From Natronoglycomyces albus (lineage in GTDB: Bacteria; Actinomycetota; Actinomycetes; Mycobacteriales; Micromonosporaceae): a stretch of DNA of 64,000 nt. The DNA is taken from positions 62,001-126,000 of the forward strand of contig NZ_CP070496.1 of NCBI RefSeq assembly GCF_016925535.1, given 5' to 3'. The notes beneath the pieces are model-generated. The model was not told the DNA's origin and did no database searches. It saw only the letters and a program-made list of their open reading frames with translations. The translations under genes were made by a program, and so were the position numbers. Below are positions 45,147 through 53,393 of this stretch, in pieces (position 1 is the first letter of the stretch; every line of letters starts with the position of its first letter).

Positions 45147-45727
45147 GGTTACTCCTTCTCCTCGCCGGAGGCAGCGGCGGGAGGCTGTTGATGTGCGTGG
45201 TGGTCGTTCTGTCCTGTGGCGGGCGATGGCCCGACGGTGTGGTGGTCACGTGGCACAAGCCGCGCCCCTGCGGCGGTGCGGGTTTCAGCGCGGAAGTCTC
45301 GTGATCGAACATCGTGACCTTTCCGCGCAGGTGCTCGCGTGCTGGCAACGTGGCGACAACCAAATGGTGACAACAGCGCCCCAAGGGATTACATATGCGG
45401 TTTTACGGTATCAAGCCGCCTAGCGCGACCGAGACCAGCATAACCGGATTCAGCAGAGCCATTTGCGCAACCAAAGGCGTCGTGCCTGCGAATTTATCGG
45501 CCGCTGAGCCCGGGTGGGCATTGTCCCAAAGCGATACCACTCCCCGGAGCGGGCAATTTTTCTTCCGAGGCTCACATAGAGCTCGGCGTTGGGACGTGGA
45601 GCTTGGCCCGCGCGGCTAGCTCCACCTCGGGTAGCGGGATTGTCTGGGCATCATCCACTTTAGCGAAGCCGCGCAACGCTCACCGGCCAGCGCGAGGCGG
45701 TGCGTGCGTCCGGAAGTAAGGAAAAGG

Positions 45728-45900
45728 CCCGATTCGTCTCAGAACATCGGCGAATCGGGCAAAGAGATGGGGCGGCGCGTCGCTACTACCCACCCCTCAT
45801 GGTAGTAACGAGCGCCGCCCCGGTGAGTGAACCCCCTGGAGAGGGTTCGGCCAGTGCTTCAGCTCGGCGCAGCGTCAGCACTGATATGGGAGGAAACATG
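45728..45900 (+). ncRNA. Candidate structured RNA leader
   Basis: Four consecutive stems: CCCGATTCG/CGAATCGGG (45728-45759), GGGGCGGCGC...CTACTACC with GGTAGTAA...GCGCCGCCCC (45769-45821), GAACCC/GGGTTC (about 45828-45849) and CAGTGCT/AGCACTG (about 45852-45882), then GGGAGGAAAC and ATG. The first stem, read on the minus strand, is followed by CCTTTTCC. No known riboswitch consensus was recognised, so this is inferred from structure only. Confidence 0.45.
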
Positions 45901-45966
45901 TCTGTGTTTATTTTTAAGCTTTGTCGGCGCGATGGCGTTGCGTCCCGCCCGGTCGGCAACGGATAG
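45898..45966 (+). CDS. 22-codon ORF with strong ribosome binding site
   Basis: ATG 45898 follows GGGAGG at 5-6 bases, one of the best Shine-Dalgarno sequences in the window. The frame encodes MSVFIFKLCRRDGVASRPVG plus two residues and a TAG. There is no homology. It may be a leader peptide or part of the structured element. The next gene on this strand is about 4.7 kb away (50707), so it does not lead directly into a larger gene. Confidence 0.4.
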   Translation: MSVFIFKLCRRDGVASRPVGNG

Positions 45967-46308
45967 GTCGACCATTCCCTCAGAAGCTGTTCTGGGGCAG
46001 CTCCGTGGGAAATGAACCCATGTGCTCACCGCGACTTACCTACCAATTACAACACTCAAAACCGCGATTGCCCATCGATTTGTAGGTAAGGTCAGTCACT
46101 TATCCCGTGTATTCCTGGGAAAAGCCTGAGAAAACCTTAAGGATGACTCCTCCGAACAGGGGAGACCGGATGAGACAGAAGAGGGAGAGACGCGAAGAAC
46201 CACCCCCGGCACCCGCGTGTACAGCACCGGAACCGACCACCACCGCCCAACGGCTCCAAGGAACCGTTCAGCTGACGATCACCCTCCCCACAGCCAGGCC
46301 GCGCACAC

Positions 46309-46347
46309 GGTTGTGGCCCCCATCCGCATCGGATGAGGGCCACAACC
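46309..46347. terminator. Long hairpin after the E2 gene
   Basis: GGTTGTGGCCCCCATCCG and CGGATGAGGGCCACAACC pair over 18 bp with one mismatch around a three-base loop. It lies about 73 bp downstream of the E2 stop on the minus strand. There is no T-run; it is inferred to be the end of the dehydrogenase operon. Confidence 0.65.
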
Positions 46348-46419
46348 GGCTAACTCAAGCCCATCGCCCAGTCTCGCCCGCGGCAACCTAAAAGCCGCCA
46401 GACGAACCGCGAAAAAGCC

Positions 46420-47760
46420 CTACGTCCACGCCAACAGAGTCGCCCCCGGGTCGGCTAGGAACGCACCCACATCAGCCAGGAACTTCGAGCCCCGCTCCCC
46501 GTCAATCAGACGGTGATCGAACGACAGACCCAGCTGCGTCACCTTACGAATCGCGATCTCGCCCTCATGCACCCACGGCTGATCCCGCACCGCGCCGAAA
46601 GCCAAAATCGCCGACTCGCCCGGCGGCAAAATCGGGGTACCCGAATCCATGCCGAACACACCAACGTTGGTGATCGTCATCGAGCCACCCTGCATATCAG
46701 CCGGGGTCGTCTTGCCATCGCGCGCCGTGACCACCAGATCCTGCAACGCCACGGCCAACTCCTTGAGAGTCAACGTCTGCGCCTGCTTGATGTTGGGAAC
46801 CAACAACCCGCGCGGAGTGGCTGCGGCAATACCCAAGTTCACATCCTGCTTGAGGACGATCTCGTTGTTCGCCTCATCCCAGCTGGCGTTGATCATCGGG
46901 TTGCGCTTAGCCGCCACAATCATCGCCTTGGCCACCAACAGCAGCGGAGACACCTTGACGTCAGCGAATTCCTTCGACGCCTTCAACTGCTTGACCATGT
47001 CCATCATCGGCGTCACATCGACCGTCTGGAAGACCGTCACGTGCGGAGCCGAGAACGCGCTGGCGACCATGTTGTCAGCCATCAGCTTCTGCACACCCTT
47101 GATCGGGATGCGCTCCACACCGCCGCTAGCGGCGACCGCAGAGCCGAAGCCGACACCGGCGTCAGTTGTCGAACCACCCTGCGCGGCCGCCTCGACGTCA
47201 GCGCGGCTAATCGTGCCATGCGGGCCAGTCGCGGCCACCGTCGCCAGGTCCACGCCCAGGTCCTTAGCCAGCTTGCGCACCGGCGGTTTCGCCAACACAG
47301 GCGACGAAGGCACAGCTTGCCTCTGTGGGGTTGGGGCCACAGCGGGAGTCGGGGCCGCAGGTGCGGCCGGGGCCGAGGTGGCACTTTGAGCGGGGGCGCC
47401 AGCTTTCTTGCGCCGACGCTTCGAGCCGCCCGACTTGGAGCCATAGCCAACCAGAACCGCCTCGCGCTTCTCGGAGCCCTCCTCCTCGGGTCCGGGCTTG
47501 GCCTCAGGCTCGGCAGCCCCCGCGACCTCAAAGGTCACCAGGAGATTTCCGACCTCGACCGTCGCGCCCTCTTCGGCGTGCAACTCGACAATCGTGCCCG
47601 CGTGCGGGCTGGGGATCTCCACCGCGGCTTTAGCGGTCTCGACCTCCACGAACGGTTGGTTGAGCTTCACCTCGTCGCCAGCTTTCACCAGCCACTGCAA
47701 AACTTCACCCTCAGTCAAACCCTCACCGAGATCCGGCAGGTTGAACGGGACTTTCGCCAT
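46420..47760 (-). CDS. 2-oxo-acid dehydrogenase E2 (acyltransferase)
   Basis: A 446-residue dihydrolipoamide acyltransferase. It has one lipoyl domain with the modified Lys in VEVETAKAAVEIPSPHAGTI (about residue 45), an Ala/Pro-rich linker, a peripheral-subunit-binding domain (PVRKLAKDLGVDLATVAATG) and the catalytic domain ending LGLSFDHRLIDGERGSKFLA, which supplies the His-Asp pair. It transfers acyl groups from E1-bound lipoyl to CoA. A single lipoyl domain and the two-subunit E1 upstream fit a branched-chain type (BkdC-like) complex, but a pyruvate-specific complex cannot be ruled out. The E3 gene is not in the window. Confidence 0.92.
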   Translation of the reverse strand: MAKVPFNLPDLGEGLTEGEVLQWLVKAGDEVKLNQPFVEVETAKAAVEIPSPHAGTIVELHAEEGATVEVGNLLVTFEVAGAAEPEAKPGPEEEGSEKREAVLVGYGSKSGGSKRRRKKAGAPAQSATSAPAAPAAPTPAVAPTPQRQAVPSSPVLAKPPVRKLAKDLGVDLATVAATGPHGTISRADVEAAAQGGSTTDAGVGFGSAVAASGGVERIPIKGVQKLMADNMVASAFSAPHVTVFQTVDVTPMMDMVKQLKASKEFADVKVSPLLLVAKAMIVAAKRNPMINASWDEANNEIVLKQDVNLGIAAATPRGLLVPNIKQAQTLTLKELAVALQDLVVTARDGKTTPADMQGGSMTITNVGVFGMDSGTPILPPGESAILAFGAVRDQPWVHEGEIAIRKVTQLGLSFDHRLIDGERGSKFLADVGAFLADPGATLLAWT

Positions 47761-47780
47761 AACTTCTTCTCCCCCGCGTC

Positions 47781-48758
47781 TCAGTAGTCGAACGAGCGGT
47801 CGACGGCCTCGAGCACTCGGTCCAGGTCGGGCCGGAACAGATCCTCATGGCGGCTGGCCGGGAACGGAATGTCGAACCCGGTCACCCGCTGCACGGGAGC
47901 CTCCAACGAGTAGAAGCACTCCTCGCTAAGCCGCGCCGCGACCTCCGAAGAAACCGAGAACGAACGAGACGCCTCGTGCACCACGACGACCCGACCGGTC
48001 TTGCGAGCCGAAGCCTCCAACGTTGGCCAGTCGATCGGGGAGAGCGACCGCATGTCGATAACTTCCAGACTGCGGCCGTCCTCGGCGGCGGCCTCGGCCG
48101 CGTCCAAAGCCACCTGCACCATCGCCCCGTAGGCGATGAGTGTGCCATCGGTGCCTTCGCGCACCACCTGAGCGGAGTGCAACGGCAGCGGGGCGGCGTC
48201 AAAATTGACCTCGCCCTTGGTGTGGTAGCGAACCTTGGGCTCCATGAAGATCACCGGATCATCGGAGCTGACAGCCTGCTGGATCATCCAATAGGCGTCG
48301 TTGGGCGTCGACGGAGCGACCACCCGCAGACCCGCAGTGTGACAGAAGTACGCCTCGGGTGACTCGCAGTGGTGCTCAATCGCGCCGATGCCCCCGCCGT
48401 AGGGAATACGGATGACGACCGGCAACGAAACCAGCCCAGAGGAACGATAAGGCATCTTGGCCAGCTGCGAGACGATCTCATTGAAAGCCGGGTAGACAAA
48501 CCCGTCGAACTGGATCTCACACACCGGCCGCCAGCCACGAATGGCCAGACCGATCGCGGTACCGACAATCCCGGCCTCGGCCAAGGGCGAGTCGACAACC
48601 CGGTCTTCGCCGAAGTCCTTCTGCAAACCGTCGGTGACGCGGAAAACGCCACCGAGCTTGCCGACATCCTCGCCTTGAATAAGCGACTTGGGGTGGTCTT
48701 CCAGCGTGCGACGCAGCCCCTCATTGAGGGCTTTGACCAATGGCATCTTGGTGGACAT
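47781..48758 (-). CDS. 2-oxo-acid dehydrogenase E1 beta
   Basis: A 325-residue transketolase-like beta subunit forming the E1 heterotetramer with the product of the upstream gene. Conserved segments are MPLVKALNEGLRRTLEDHP, LIQGEDVGKLGGVFRVTDGL (with the ThDP-activating Glu nearby), VVDSPLAEAGIVGTAIGLAI, CEIQFDGFVYPAFNEIVSQL and VIRIPYGGGIGAIEHHCESP. The start overlaps the E1-alpha stop by one base (TGATG at 48758), and E2 follows after 20 bp, so the three form one operon. Confidence 0.93.
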   Translation of the reverse strand: MSTKMPLVKALNEGLRRTLEDHPKSLIQGEDVGKLGGVFRVTDGLQKDFGEDRVVDSPLAEAGIVGTAIGLAIRGWRPVCEIQFDGFVYPAFNEIVSQLAKMPYRSSGLVSLPVVIRIPYGGGIGAIEHHCESPEAYFCHTAGLRVVAPSTPNDAYWMIQQAVSSDDPVIFMEPKVRYHTKGEVNFDAAPLPLHSAQVVREGTDGTLIAYGAMVQVALDAAEAAAEDGRSLEVIDMRSLSPIDWPTLEASARKTGRVVVVHEASRSFSVSSEVAARLSEECFYSLEAPVQRVTGFDIPFPASRHEDLFRPDLDRVLEAVDRSFDY

Positions 48759-49936
48759 CAGGCGTCGCTCCCTTCGAAGGAGGCCAGGTATTCGGCCAAC
48801 TGGGCCCGCTGCTGATCAACAGTGGCGTGCGGGTCGTTGTAAAGGCCCTCGAACATCGCGTCGGGCTTGGGGTTGGGAAGGTTAATGACCCGCTCACGCA
48901 GCTGGAGAGCGATCGTGTCGACTTCGGAGTCCAGCTTCTCCAAATAATCCTGGTCGATGATCTTCTCGTTGAGCAAGTAAGTCTGGTAGCGACTGATCGG
49001 GTCCTTGGCGCGCCACGCCTCTTCCTCAGCCTTGTCCCGGTAACGAGTCGGGTCATCGGCGGTGGTGTGCGCACCCATGCGGTAGGTGTAGGCCTCGATA
49101 ATGCTCGGACCCTCACCGGAACGGGCAGCCTCGATGGCGTGCTTGGTGACGGCATACGTACCCAACACGTCGTTGCCATCCACAAAGTGGCCCGGCATCC
49201 CGAAACCAGCGGCGCGCTTGTGCACCGGAACGCGGAACTGGTGGTGGTTGCTCTCCGAAATCGCGTACTGGTTGTTCTGGCAGAAGAACACGACTGGAGC
49301 CGCGTTGACACCAGCCCAGATCAGGGCCTCGTTGAACTCGCCCTGCGCGGTCGCGCCATCGCCGTGGTAGGTGATGACAGCCTCGCCATCGGGGGTGCCC
49401 AGCTTGCCTTCCTTGACGATGCCCATCGCGTAACCCGTCGCGTGCATCGTCTGAGCCGGAATGACCACCGTGTACATGTGGAACTTCTCTTTAACGCTGT
49501 CGAGCGGGCCCATATTGACACCGCGGAACAGCGCGAACGGGGTGACGGGGTCGACGCCGCGTGCCCACAGGACACCCAGTTCGCGATAGGACGGGAACAC
49601 CATGTCCTGTTCGGCCAGCGCGTGAGCCGAGCCGATCTGCGCGGCCTCTTGGCCCAGCAGCGAAGGCCACAGGCCCAGCTGCCCCTGGCGCTGCAATGCG
49701 ACTCCCTCGGAGTCGATGCGGCGCGCGATGATCAGGTCACGGTATAGAGCGCGGAATTCGTCCTCCGACAGTGAAATGTCGAAGTCGGGGTGCTTGACCC
49801 GCTTGCCTTCCGGCGTCAGAAGTTGAACGTAGTCGAGGCCATCGCTGGCGGTGGCCGACTTGCGTGGAGTCGTCTTCCGACGGCGGGTGGCCGTCTTCTT
49901 GACAGGACCAGGCGAGGTCTTTTCACCGGTGCCCAT
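48758..49936 (-). CDS. 2-oxo-acid dehydrogenase E1 alpha
   Basis: A 392-residue ThDP-dependent alpha subunit that decarboxylates a 2-oxo acid. The basic head (KKTATRRRKTTPRKSATA) is followed by the core: LYRDLIIARRIDSEGVALQR, SLLGQEAAQIGSAHALAEQD, HATGYAMGIV, the ThDP motif YHGDGATAQGEFNEALIWAG, then FFCQNNQYAISESNHHQF and the phosphorylation-loop region YRMGAHTTADDPTRYRD. The TRYR-type loop and QRQGQ start are closer to branched-chain than to pyruvate E1. GGGAGGAAGTC before ATG 49936 is a clear ribosome binding site. It is the first gene of the operon. Confidence 0.93.
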   Translation of the reverse strand: MGTGEKTSPGPVKKTATRRRKTTPRKSATASDGLDYVQLLTPEGKRVKHPDFDISLSEDEFRALYRDLIIARRIDSEGVALQRQGQLGLWPSLLGQEAAQIGSAHALAEQDMVFPSYRELGVLWARGVDPVTPFALFRGVNMGPLDSVKEKFHMYTVVIPAQTMHATGYAMGIVKEGKLGTPDGEAVITYHGDGATAQGEFNEALIWAGVNAAPVVFFCQNNQYAISESNHHQFRVPVHKRAAGFGMPGHFVDGNDVLGTYAVTKHAIEAARSGEGPSIIEAYTYRMGAHTTADDPTRYRDKAEEEAWRAKDPISRYQTYLLNEKIIDQDYLEKLDSEVDTIALQLRERVINLPNPKPDAMFEGLYNDPHATVDQQRAQLAEYLASFEGSDA

Positions 49937-50706
49937 GACTTCCTCCCTTAATTTTTAGTGTCCGACCGGGGTTGCCGGCCGTACTGCTTCAGCCAGGACG
50001 GCTGCCACGTGTGCGTGTCAGCCGCGATACCGGCATCTATGTCTCAACCCTGGGTTGACTGTATGTGGGCCAGCCAGGGGCTGGGGTGGTTATGAGCCAG
50101 TTTTGAAGCTGGCGCACTGAGGCGTCGTACGCCGTTGGTGGTCGCGCGACACAGGTCCTCGCCGCGAGGCGAGCAAACCCGCACGCACGCGTTCCTCCCG
50201 ACGTGGGTGGGCCTCGCTGGTGTGGGGTCGCGGACTACGTGGCATCGCAGCCGCGCTATTGAGTTATTACTCGGCAATAAGTCCATCGGCTATGGCACGG
50301 GCCGTCGTCGCGATAGTCCTAGGGGAGGCAGGCAGCCAGTGTGCCAAGCTGCTGGGCCTCCTGGGCTTCACGGAACGTCTGTGCAAGGGGCGCTGGCTGG
50401 TTTGCCAGCGGAAACATAGCAATAGGTGGCCGGGCGGCCACCATATTTCGTTGTACCTCAAAGCCGATGCCTGCGCATCGTCTCTGAGCGGTACAGCTTC
50501 CGAGAAACACTGTAACGGCTCCTCGGGGCTGTCCGTCATTGCTGGTTCAGCCAGTATTTCCAGGCTTCGTTGTAGGGATTTCGTATGGATGTATCCAAGC
50601 ATCCCAGAAAAGAGGCACTGACACCTGGTCGGTAGCGCTCGATTACCATGAGGAACTGATTGAAAACGGAAAGTAGTGCCCAGGTGGTGCTGAAAGGAAG
50701 TTCGTG
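49937..50706. other. Intergenic stretch, no gene recognised
   Basis: About 770 bases between divergent genes. Open frames (for example 50220-50621 on the plus strand) lack start signals and homology. The left part should contain the dehydrogenase operon promoter and the right end the leader of the 50707 gene. No repeat or T-run hairpin was recognised. Confidence 0.4.
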
Positions 50707-51405
50707 GTGGGTCCCAACAACGAAGGTCGCTGGTGGCGGCATCCTATGGCAGGCCTAGCTGGGCTTATGGCGCTGTCTATGGGGTCGGCCGCAGCCTCGG
50801 GGATGGTTGGCGTGTGGTTTTTGGACAATGACCACGAAGTGCGAGAGCATGCCGTGGACAAGCGGGCTACATATCCCGACCTGGTCTTTGAGACCGACGC
50901 GGCCGAGGAAGACGCTTCTGGTCGAGGCCTGAGCGATGAGGGCGCGGGCCTTGGCGAGCGGGGGGGAGACGGGTCTGCCACCGGCGGTGCCGCCGACGAT
51001 GGGCCACCGGCCGCCCCCGCCGATGAGAGCGATTCCCCAGCTGGAGGGGATTCCGGGGCAGACCAGGATGAACTGGGCGGTACGGATGATGGTGACTCCT
51101 CGGCCGGAGGCGATCAGACTGATGCCGGTTCGTCGAACGAACCCTCCGCCCCCGCAGACGATTCCGGAGCCGACGAGGGCCGGGTGGAGGAATCGGGTCA
51201 AGCCGATTCGGGCCAGGGCCGACCCAGCCCGTGGCCGGAGAGCGACCAAGTTCGCCTGCGTTTGCAAGACATTGTGGACGACCACATCAAGGACCCGGTC
51301 CAGGGTTACGTGCCTGGGGAATTCAGCGACCGGGACGGGGTGAAGCTACGCCTCGTCGAGGAAGATGGACGCCTGAAGCTGGTGCTGGTCTCCGAGGAGC
51401 GGTAG
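50707..51405 (+). CDS. Anchored acidic extracytoplasmic protein
   Basis: A 232-residue protein with a basic start, one hydrophobic helix (HPMAGLAGLMALSMGSAAAS then GMVGVWFL, residues about 12-40) that may be an uncleaved signal anchor, a long Asp/Gly/Ser/Ala-rich linker (about 65-175) and a small C-terminal domain (VRLRLQDIVDDHIKDPVQGY, EFSDRDGVKLRLVEEDGRLK). No family is recognised. AAAGGAAG at 50693-50700 fits GTG 50707 (6 bases); GTG 50704 also opens the frame. Repeat copy B starts 16 bp after the stop. Confidence 0.65.
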   Translation: MGPNNEGRWWRHPMAGLAGLMALSMGSAAASGMVGVWFLDNDHEVREHAVDKRATYPDLVFETDAAEEDASGRGLSDEGAGLGERGGDGSATGGAADDGPPAAPADESDSPAGGDSGADQDELGGTDDGDSSAGGDQTDAGSSNEPSAPADDSGADEGRVEESGQADSGQGRPSPWPESDQVRLRLQDIVDDHIKDPVQGYVPGEFSDRDGVKLRLVEEDGRLKLVLVSEER

Positions 51406-51420
51406 TTCGAATGTGGAGGT

Positions 51421-51513
51421 TGACGCCAAAGGCGCCTTCGGTGTTCTCGTCGGCTCGTTTGCCTTCGTAAACTTCGCCTCCCGCGGTTCTGAACGCGCAC
51501 TTTTGCATAAGCC
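51421..51513 (-). repeat. Dispersed ~100-bp repeat, copy B
   Basis: Inverted relative to copy A (3894-3993). On the minus strand it reads CTTATGCAAAAGTGCGCGTT, GGAGGCGAAGTTTACGAAGG and AAACGAGCCGACGAGAAC, with most bases identical to A. The homologous frame is open and encodes MQKCAFRTAGGEVYEGKRAD followed by ENTEGAFG. It sits between the anchored acidic protein and the 51716 gene. Confidence 0.8.
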
Positions 51514-51631
51514 TCGTGCTGTAGGGAAGCGGGCACGCGGATGGCGTGGCGCTCGCGGCCTTATACCATAATTTGCGCGCGAATAGTGGCATTTCGAAAA
51601 CGACACCCGATTCAGTGATTGTCAGTTTTCA

Positions 51632-51670
51632 GTTACATGACCGTTACTTGCATAGACGTTTTTCCGTTAC
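51632..51670. promoter_or_regulatory. Phased GTTAC direct repeats
   Basis: GTTAC occurs at 51632, 51643 and 51666, that is with spacings of 11 and 23 bp (one and about two helical turns), in an AT-richer leader 46-84 bp before the ATG at 51716. Direct repeats phased in this way suit a response-regulator-type or tandem HTH protein. Assignment is inference. Confidence 0.35.
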
Positions 51671-51715
51671 AGATAGCAAGAACATCTTTTGACGGAAGAC
51701 AGGTGGGTAGTCGTC

Positions 51716-52168
51716 ATGGATAGTTTTTCGCGAACTATGTTGGCCGCAGCAGCCGAATCCGGCCTGGCCACAATCACACTCAGCCGCCACGTCCCCAATC
51801 TGCGCCGCAACGTTCGCGGCAACGACAAAGTAGTGCTCCTCGCCAAATGCCTAGGCTCCGATGGCCTCGGAAGCGGGAACTACATCCTGATGCTGACACA
51901 CAACCGCATGGTCGTGACACGCGAATCGCCCCGGCTAGGGCGCGTACGCCCCTGTATCGACCAGGCCATAGACGCACTCAGCGGAGTCCGCTGGTCAGCC
52001 GACCCAGTTCGTCCCGGCATGGAGATAGCATTCCAAGCCGTGGGCGAACATTTTCGTTTCTGGATCAATGCCGGACACGAAAAGCAAATCTGGCGCATCG
52101 ACGCGTTGCTGGCGCGCAAGTTCCGACGACCGGGCGCGATTCGCGGCGGACTAGTCGGTCTCGTCTAA
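51716..52168 (+). CDS. Hypothetical protein, PH-like
   Basis: A 150-residue protein without signal peptide or membrane segment. VLLAKCLGSDGLGSGNYILM, MLTHNRMVVTRESPRLGRVR and FQAVGEHFRFWINAGHEKQI suggest a small beta-rich domain reminiscent of PH-like proteins that begin with 'this text-book' strand-turn repeats, but no family can be named. The C-terminus is basic (RKFRRPGAIRGG). AGGTGGG 5 bases before ATG 51716 supports this start over the opening TTG at 51689. Phased GTTAC repeats lie upstream. Confidence 0.6.
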   Translation: MDSFSRTMLAAAAESGLATITLSRHVPNLRRNVRGNDKVVLLAKCLGSDGLGSGNYILMLTHNRMVVTRESPRLGRVRPCIDQAIDALSGVRWSADPVRPGMEIAFQAVGEHFRFWINAGHEKQIWRIDALLARKFRRPGAIRGGLVGLV

Positions 52169-52337
52169 GAGCGCGACCTCGGGCCGCGCCTGAAGACGCG
52201 AGGACGGAGCCACGCGCACCGACACCGCAGTCCGCAGGCGCGCATACCGACTAGATATGAGTCCACAGCGCCGTCTCGAGTGACGCGGCGCTACCACGAA
52301 GCGAATCTAGCGCCAACCATTGACCTCGGCGGCCCGA

Positions 52338-52982
52338 TCAGGCTTCGCGCGGTGAATCAGGAGGCGCAACCTCAGCGCGCCGGTCGGCGGTGACGGTGAG
52401 CCACAAGCGATAGCGCAACGGCATCAGACCACTGCAACGACGACAGACATACGGATCAAGCGCCTCTGGCGCACAGGAAGCGGCATACCCGCGCGGTCGA
52501 GGTGGCCGCCGCTGGCCAAACCAACGACGTGACCTCGGTAGCGCCAGCAAGAACATGAGCGTGGCGGCCAAGGCCAACACCAGGTAATGAGCGGGGCGCG
52601 GCTGCGCCATCGTCAAAGCCACACCGAAGGCCACCCCGACCGTGCACAGAGCCAACGTCACATCGAGGGCCCAACGGCGGGCGTGACGTAGCTGTTTGGC
52701 CAGAAGCGCCGTAAGTAGTACCACCGCGATAGCGATTGTCCCTCCAGCGGTGACCAGCGGAAGGCCGACGCCATCGAACGGCGAGTAGGCCAGATAGTGC
52801 GCCACTCCCCACAGCCACAGGGCGACGGTCGAAACGCTTGAGACGATCACTGCGAGCCAGATGAGGCCCAAGGCGAGGCGAATCGGTAGCGGCATAGGCG
52901 CTGGCAGGAGCTGCTTGGCACAGATAGCCGGCAGAGGGACGCCCGCTGGCGGTTCGGCGGAATGCACGGGAGGCAAAAGCAT
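52338..52982 (-). CDS. Four-helix membrane protein
   Basis: A 214-residue integral membrane protein with about four helices: LPIRLALGLIWLAVIVSSVS, LPLVTAGGTIAIAVVLLTAL, WALDVTLALCTVGVAFGVAL and YLVLALAATLMFLLALP. Its basic C-terminal tail carries a Cys pair motif (DPYVCRRCSGLMPLRYRLWL), possibly a small metal site. No family is recognised. ATG 52982 with AAGGA upstream is preferred to the opening of the frame at 53228. It converges with nothing close and is probably monocistronic. Confidence 0.65.
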   Translation of the reverse strand: MLLPPVHSAEPPAGVPLPAICAKQLLPAPMPLPIRLALGLIWLAVIVSSVSTVALWLWGVAHYLAYSPFDGVGLPLVTAGGTIAIAVVLLTALLAKQLRHARRWALDVTLALCTVGVAFGVALTMAQPRPAHYLVLALAATLMFLLALPRSRRWFGQRRPPRPRGYAASCAPEALDPYVCRRCSGLMPLRYRLWLTVTADRRAEVAPPDSPREA

Positions 52983-53352
52983 GGGTGATCCTTGGGGTTG
53001 ACGCTTCGCGGTGGCCGAGGGCGGTGTATCGGTAGGTGCGACCAAGCCACGTGTCACCCACCCTACGACGGCTGCGGACGGTGCGTGGTTGGACGGGATT
53101 CCACAATAGGTTGCGGTAGCCGCGCGTGGGGTCCAGCTCAAGCGGCTATACCGGGGAGCCTGAGCCAGGGGGCCGCAAGTCGTTCGACAGCGGTTGACCG
53201 AGCATCGGGATTCGACGGCACAGACCACGTCCTAGCCGGAGCGGGCGGTTCGCACATTCGGCGGCGGAGTTGGTCTCTCACGAAAGTGGGCCACGCGAGA
53301 ACCGTGGCCGCGAATGGGCGTACGGCGCTCAGGTGCCCAGGGGGTACGGATA

Positions 53353-53380
53353 AGGGCCGCGTCGACGTCGACGCGGCCCT
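53353..53380. terminator. 28-bp perfect palindrome after ddaH-like gene
   Basis: AGGGCCGCGTCGAC and its exact complement GTCGACGCGGCCCT meet at 53366/53367, 13 bp past the stop of the minus-strand gene at 53394. Position suggests a transcription-ending hairpin; there is only a short T/A stretch. Confidence 0.65.
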
Positions 53381-53393
53381 GGAGATGAGTTGT

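Larger units (their letters stand above)
45147..46419. other. 1.27-kb mostly non-coding region
   Basis: No long gene is supported on either strand. The region has a cluster of hairpins at 45728-45870 followed by a well-signalled 22-codon ORF (45898), then CTTACCTAC/GTAGGTAAG (46035-46043, 46082-46090) and a strong hairpin at 46309-46347. Nothing recognisable lies in 45147-45700. Confidence 0.5.

Noticed and set aside
46107-46391. 94-codon plus-strand ORF
   Set aside because: Low-complexity Arg/Pro/Thr-rich product across a hairpin; no ribosome binding site at its start.
46513-47787. 424-codon plus-strand ORF opposite the E2 gene
   Set aside because: Antisense shadow of a well-conserved dihydrolipoamide acyltransferase; Arg/His-rich without domains.
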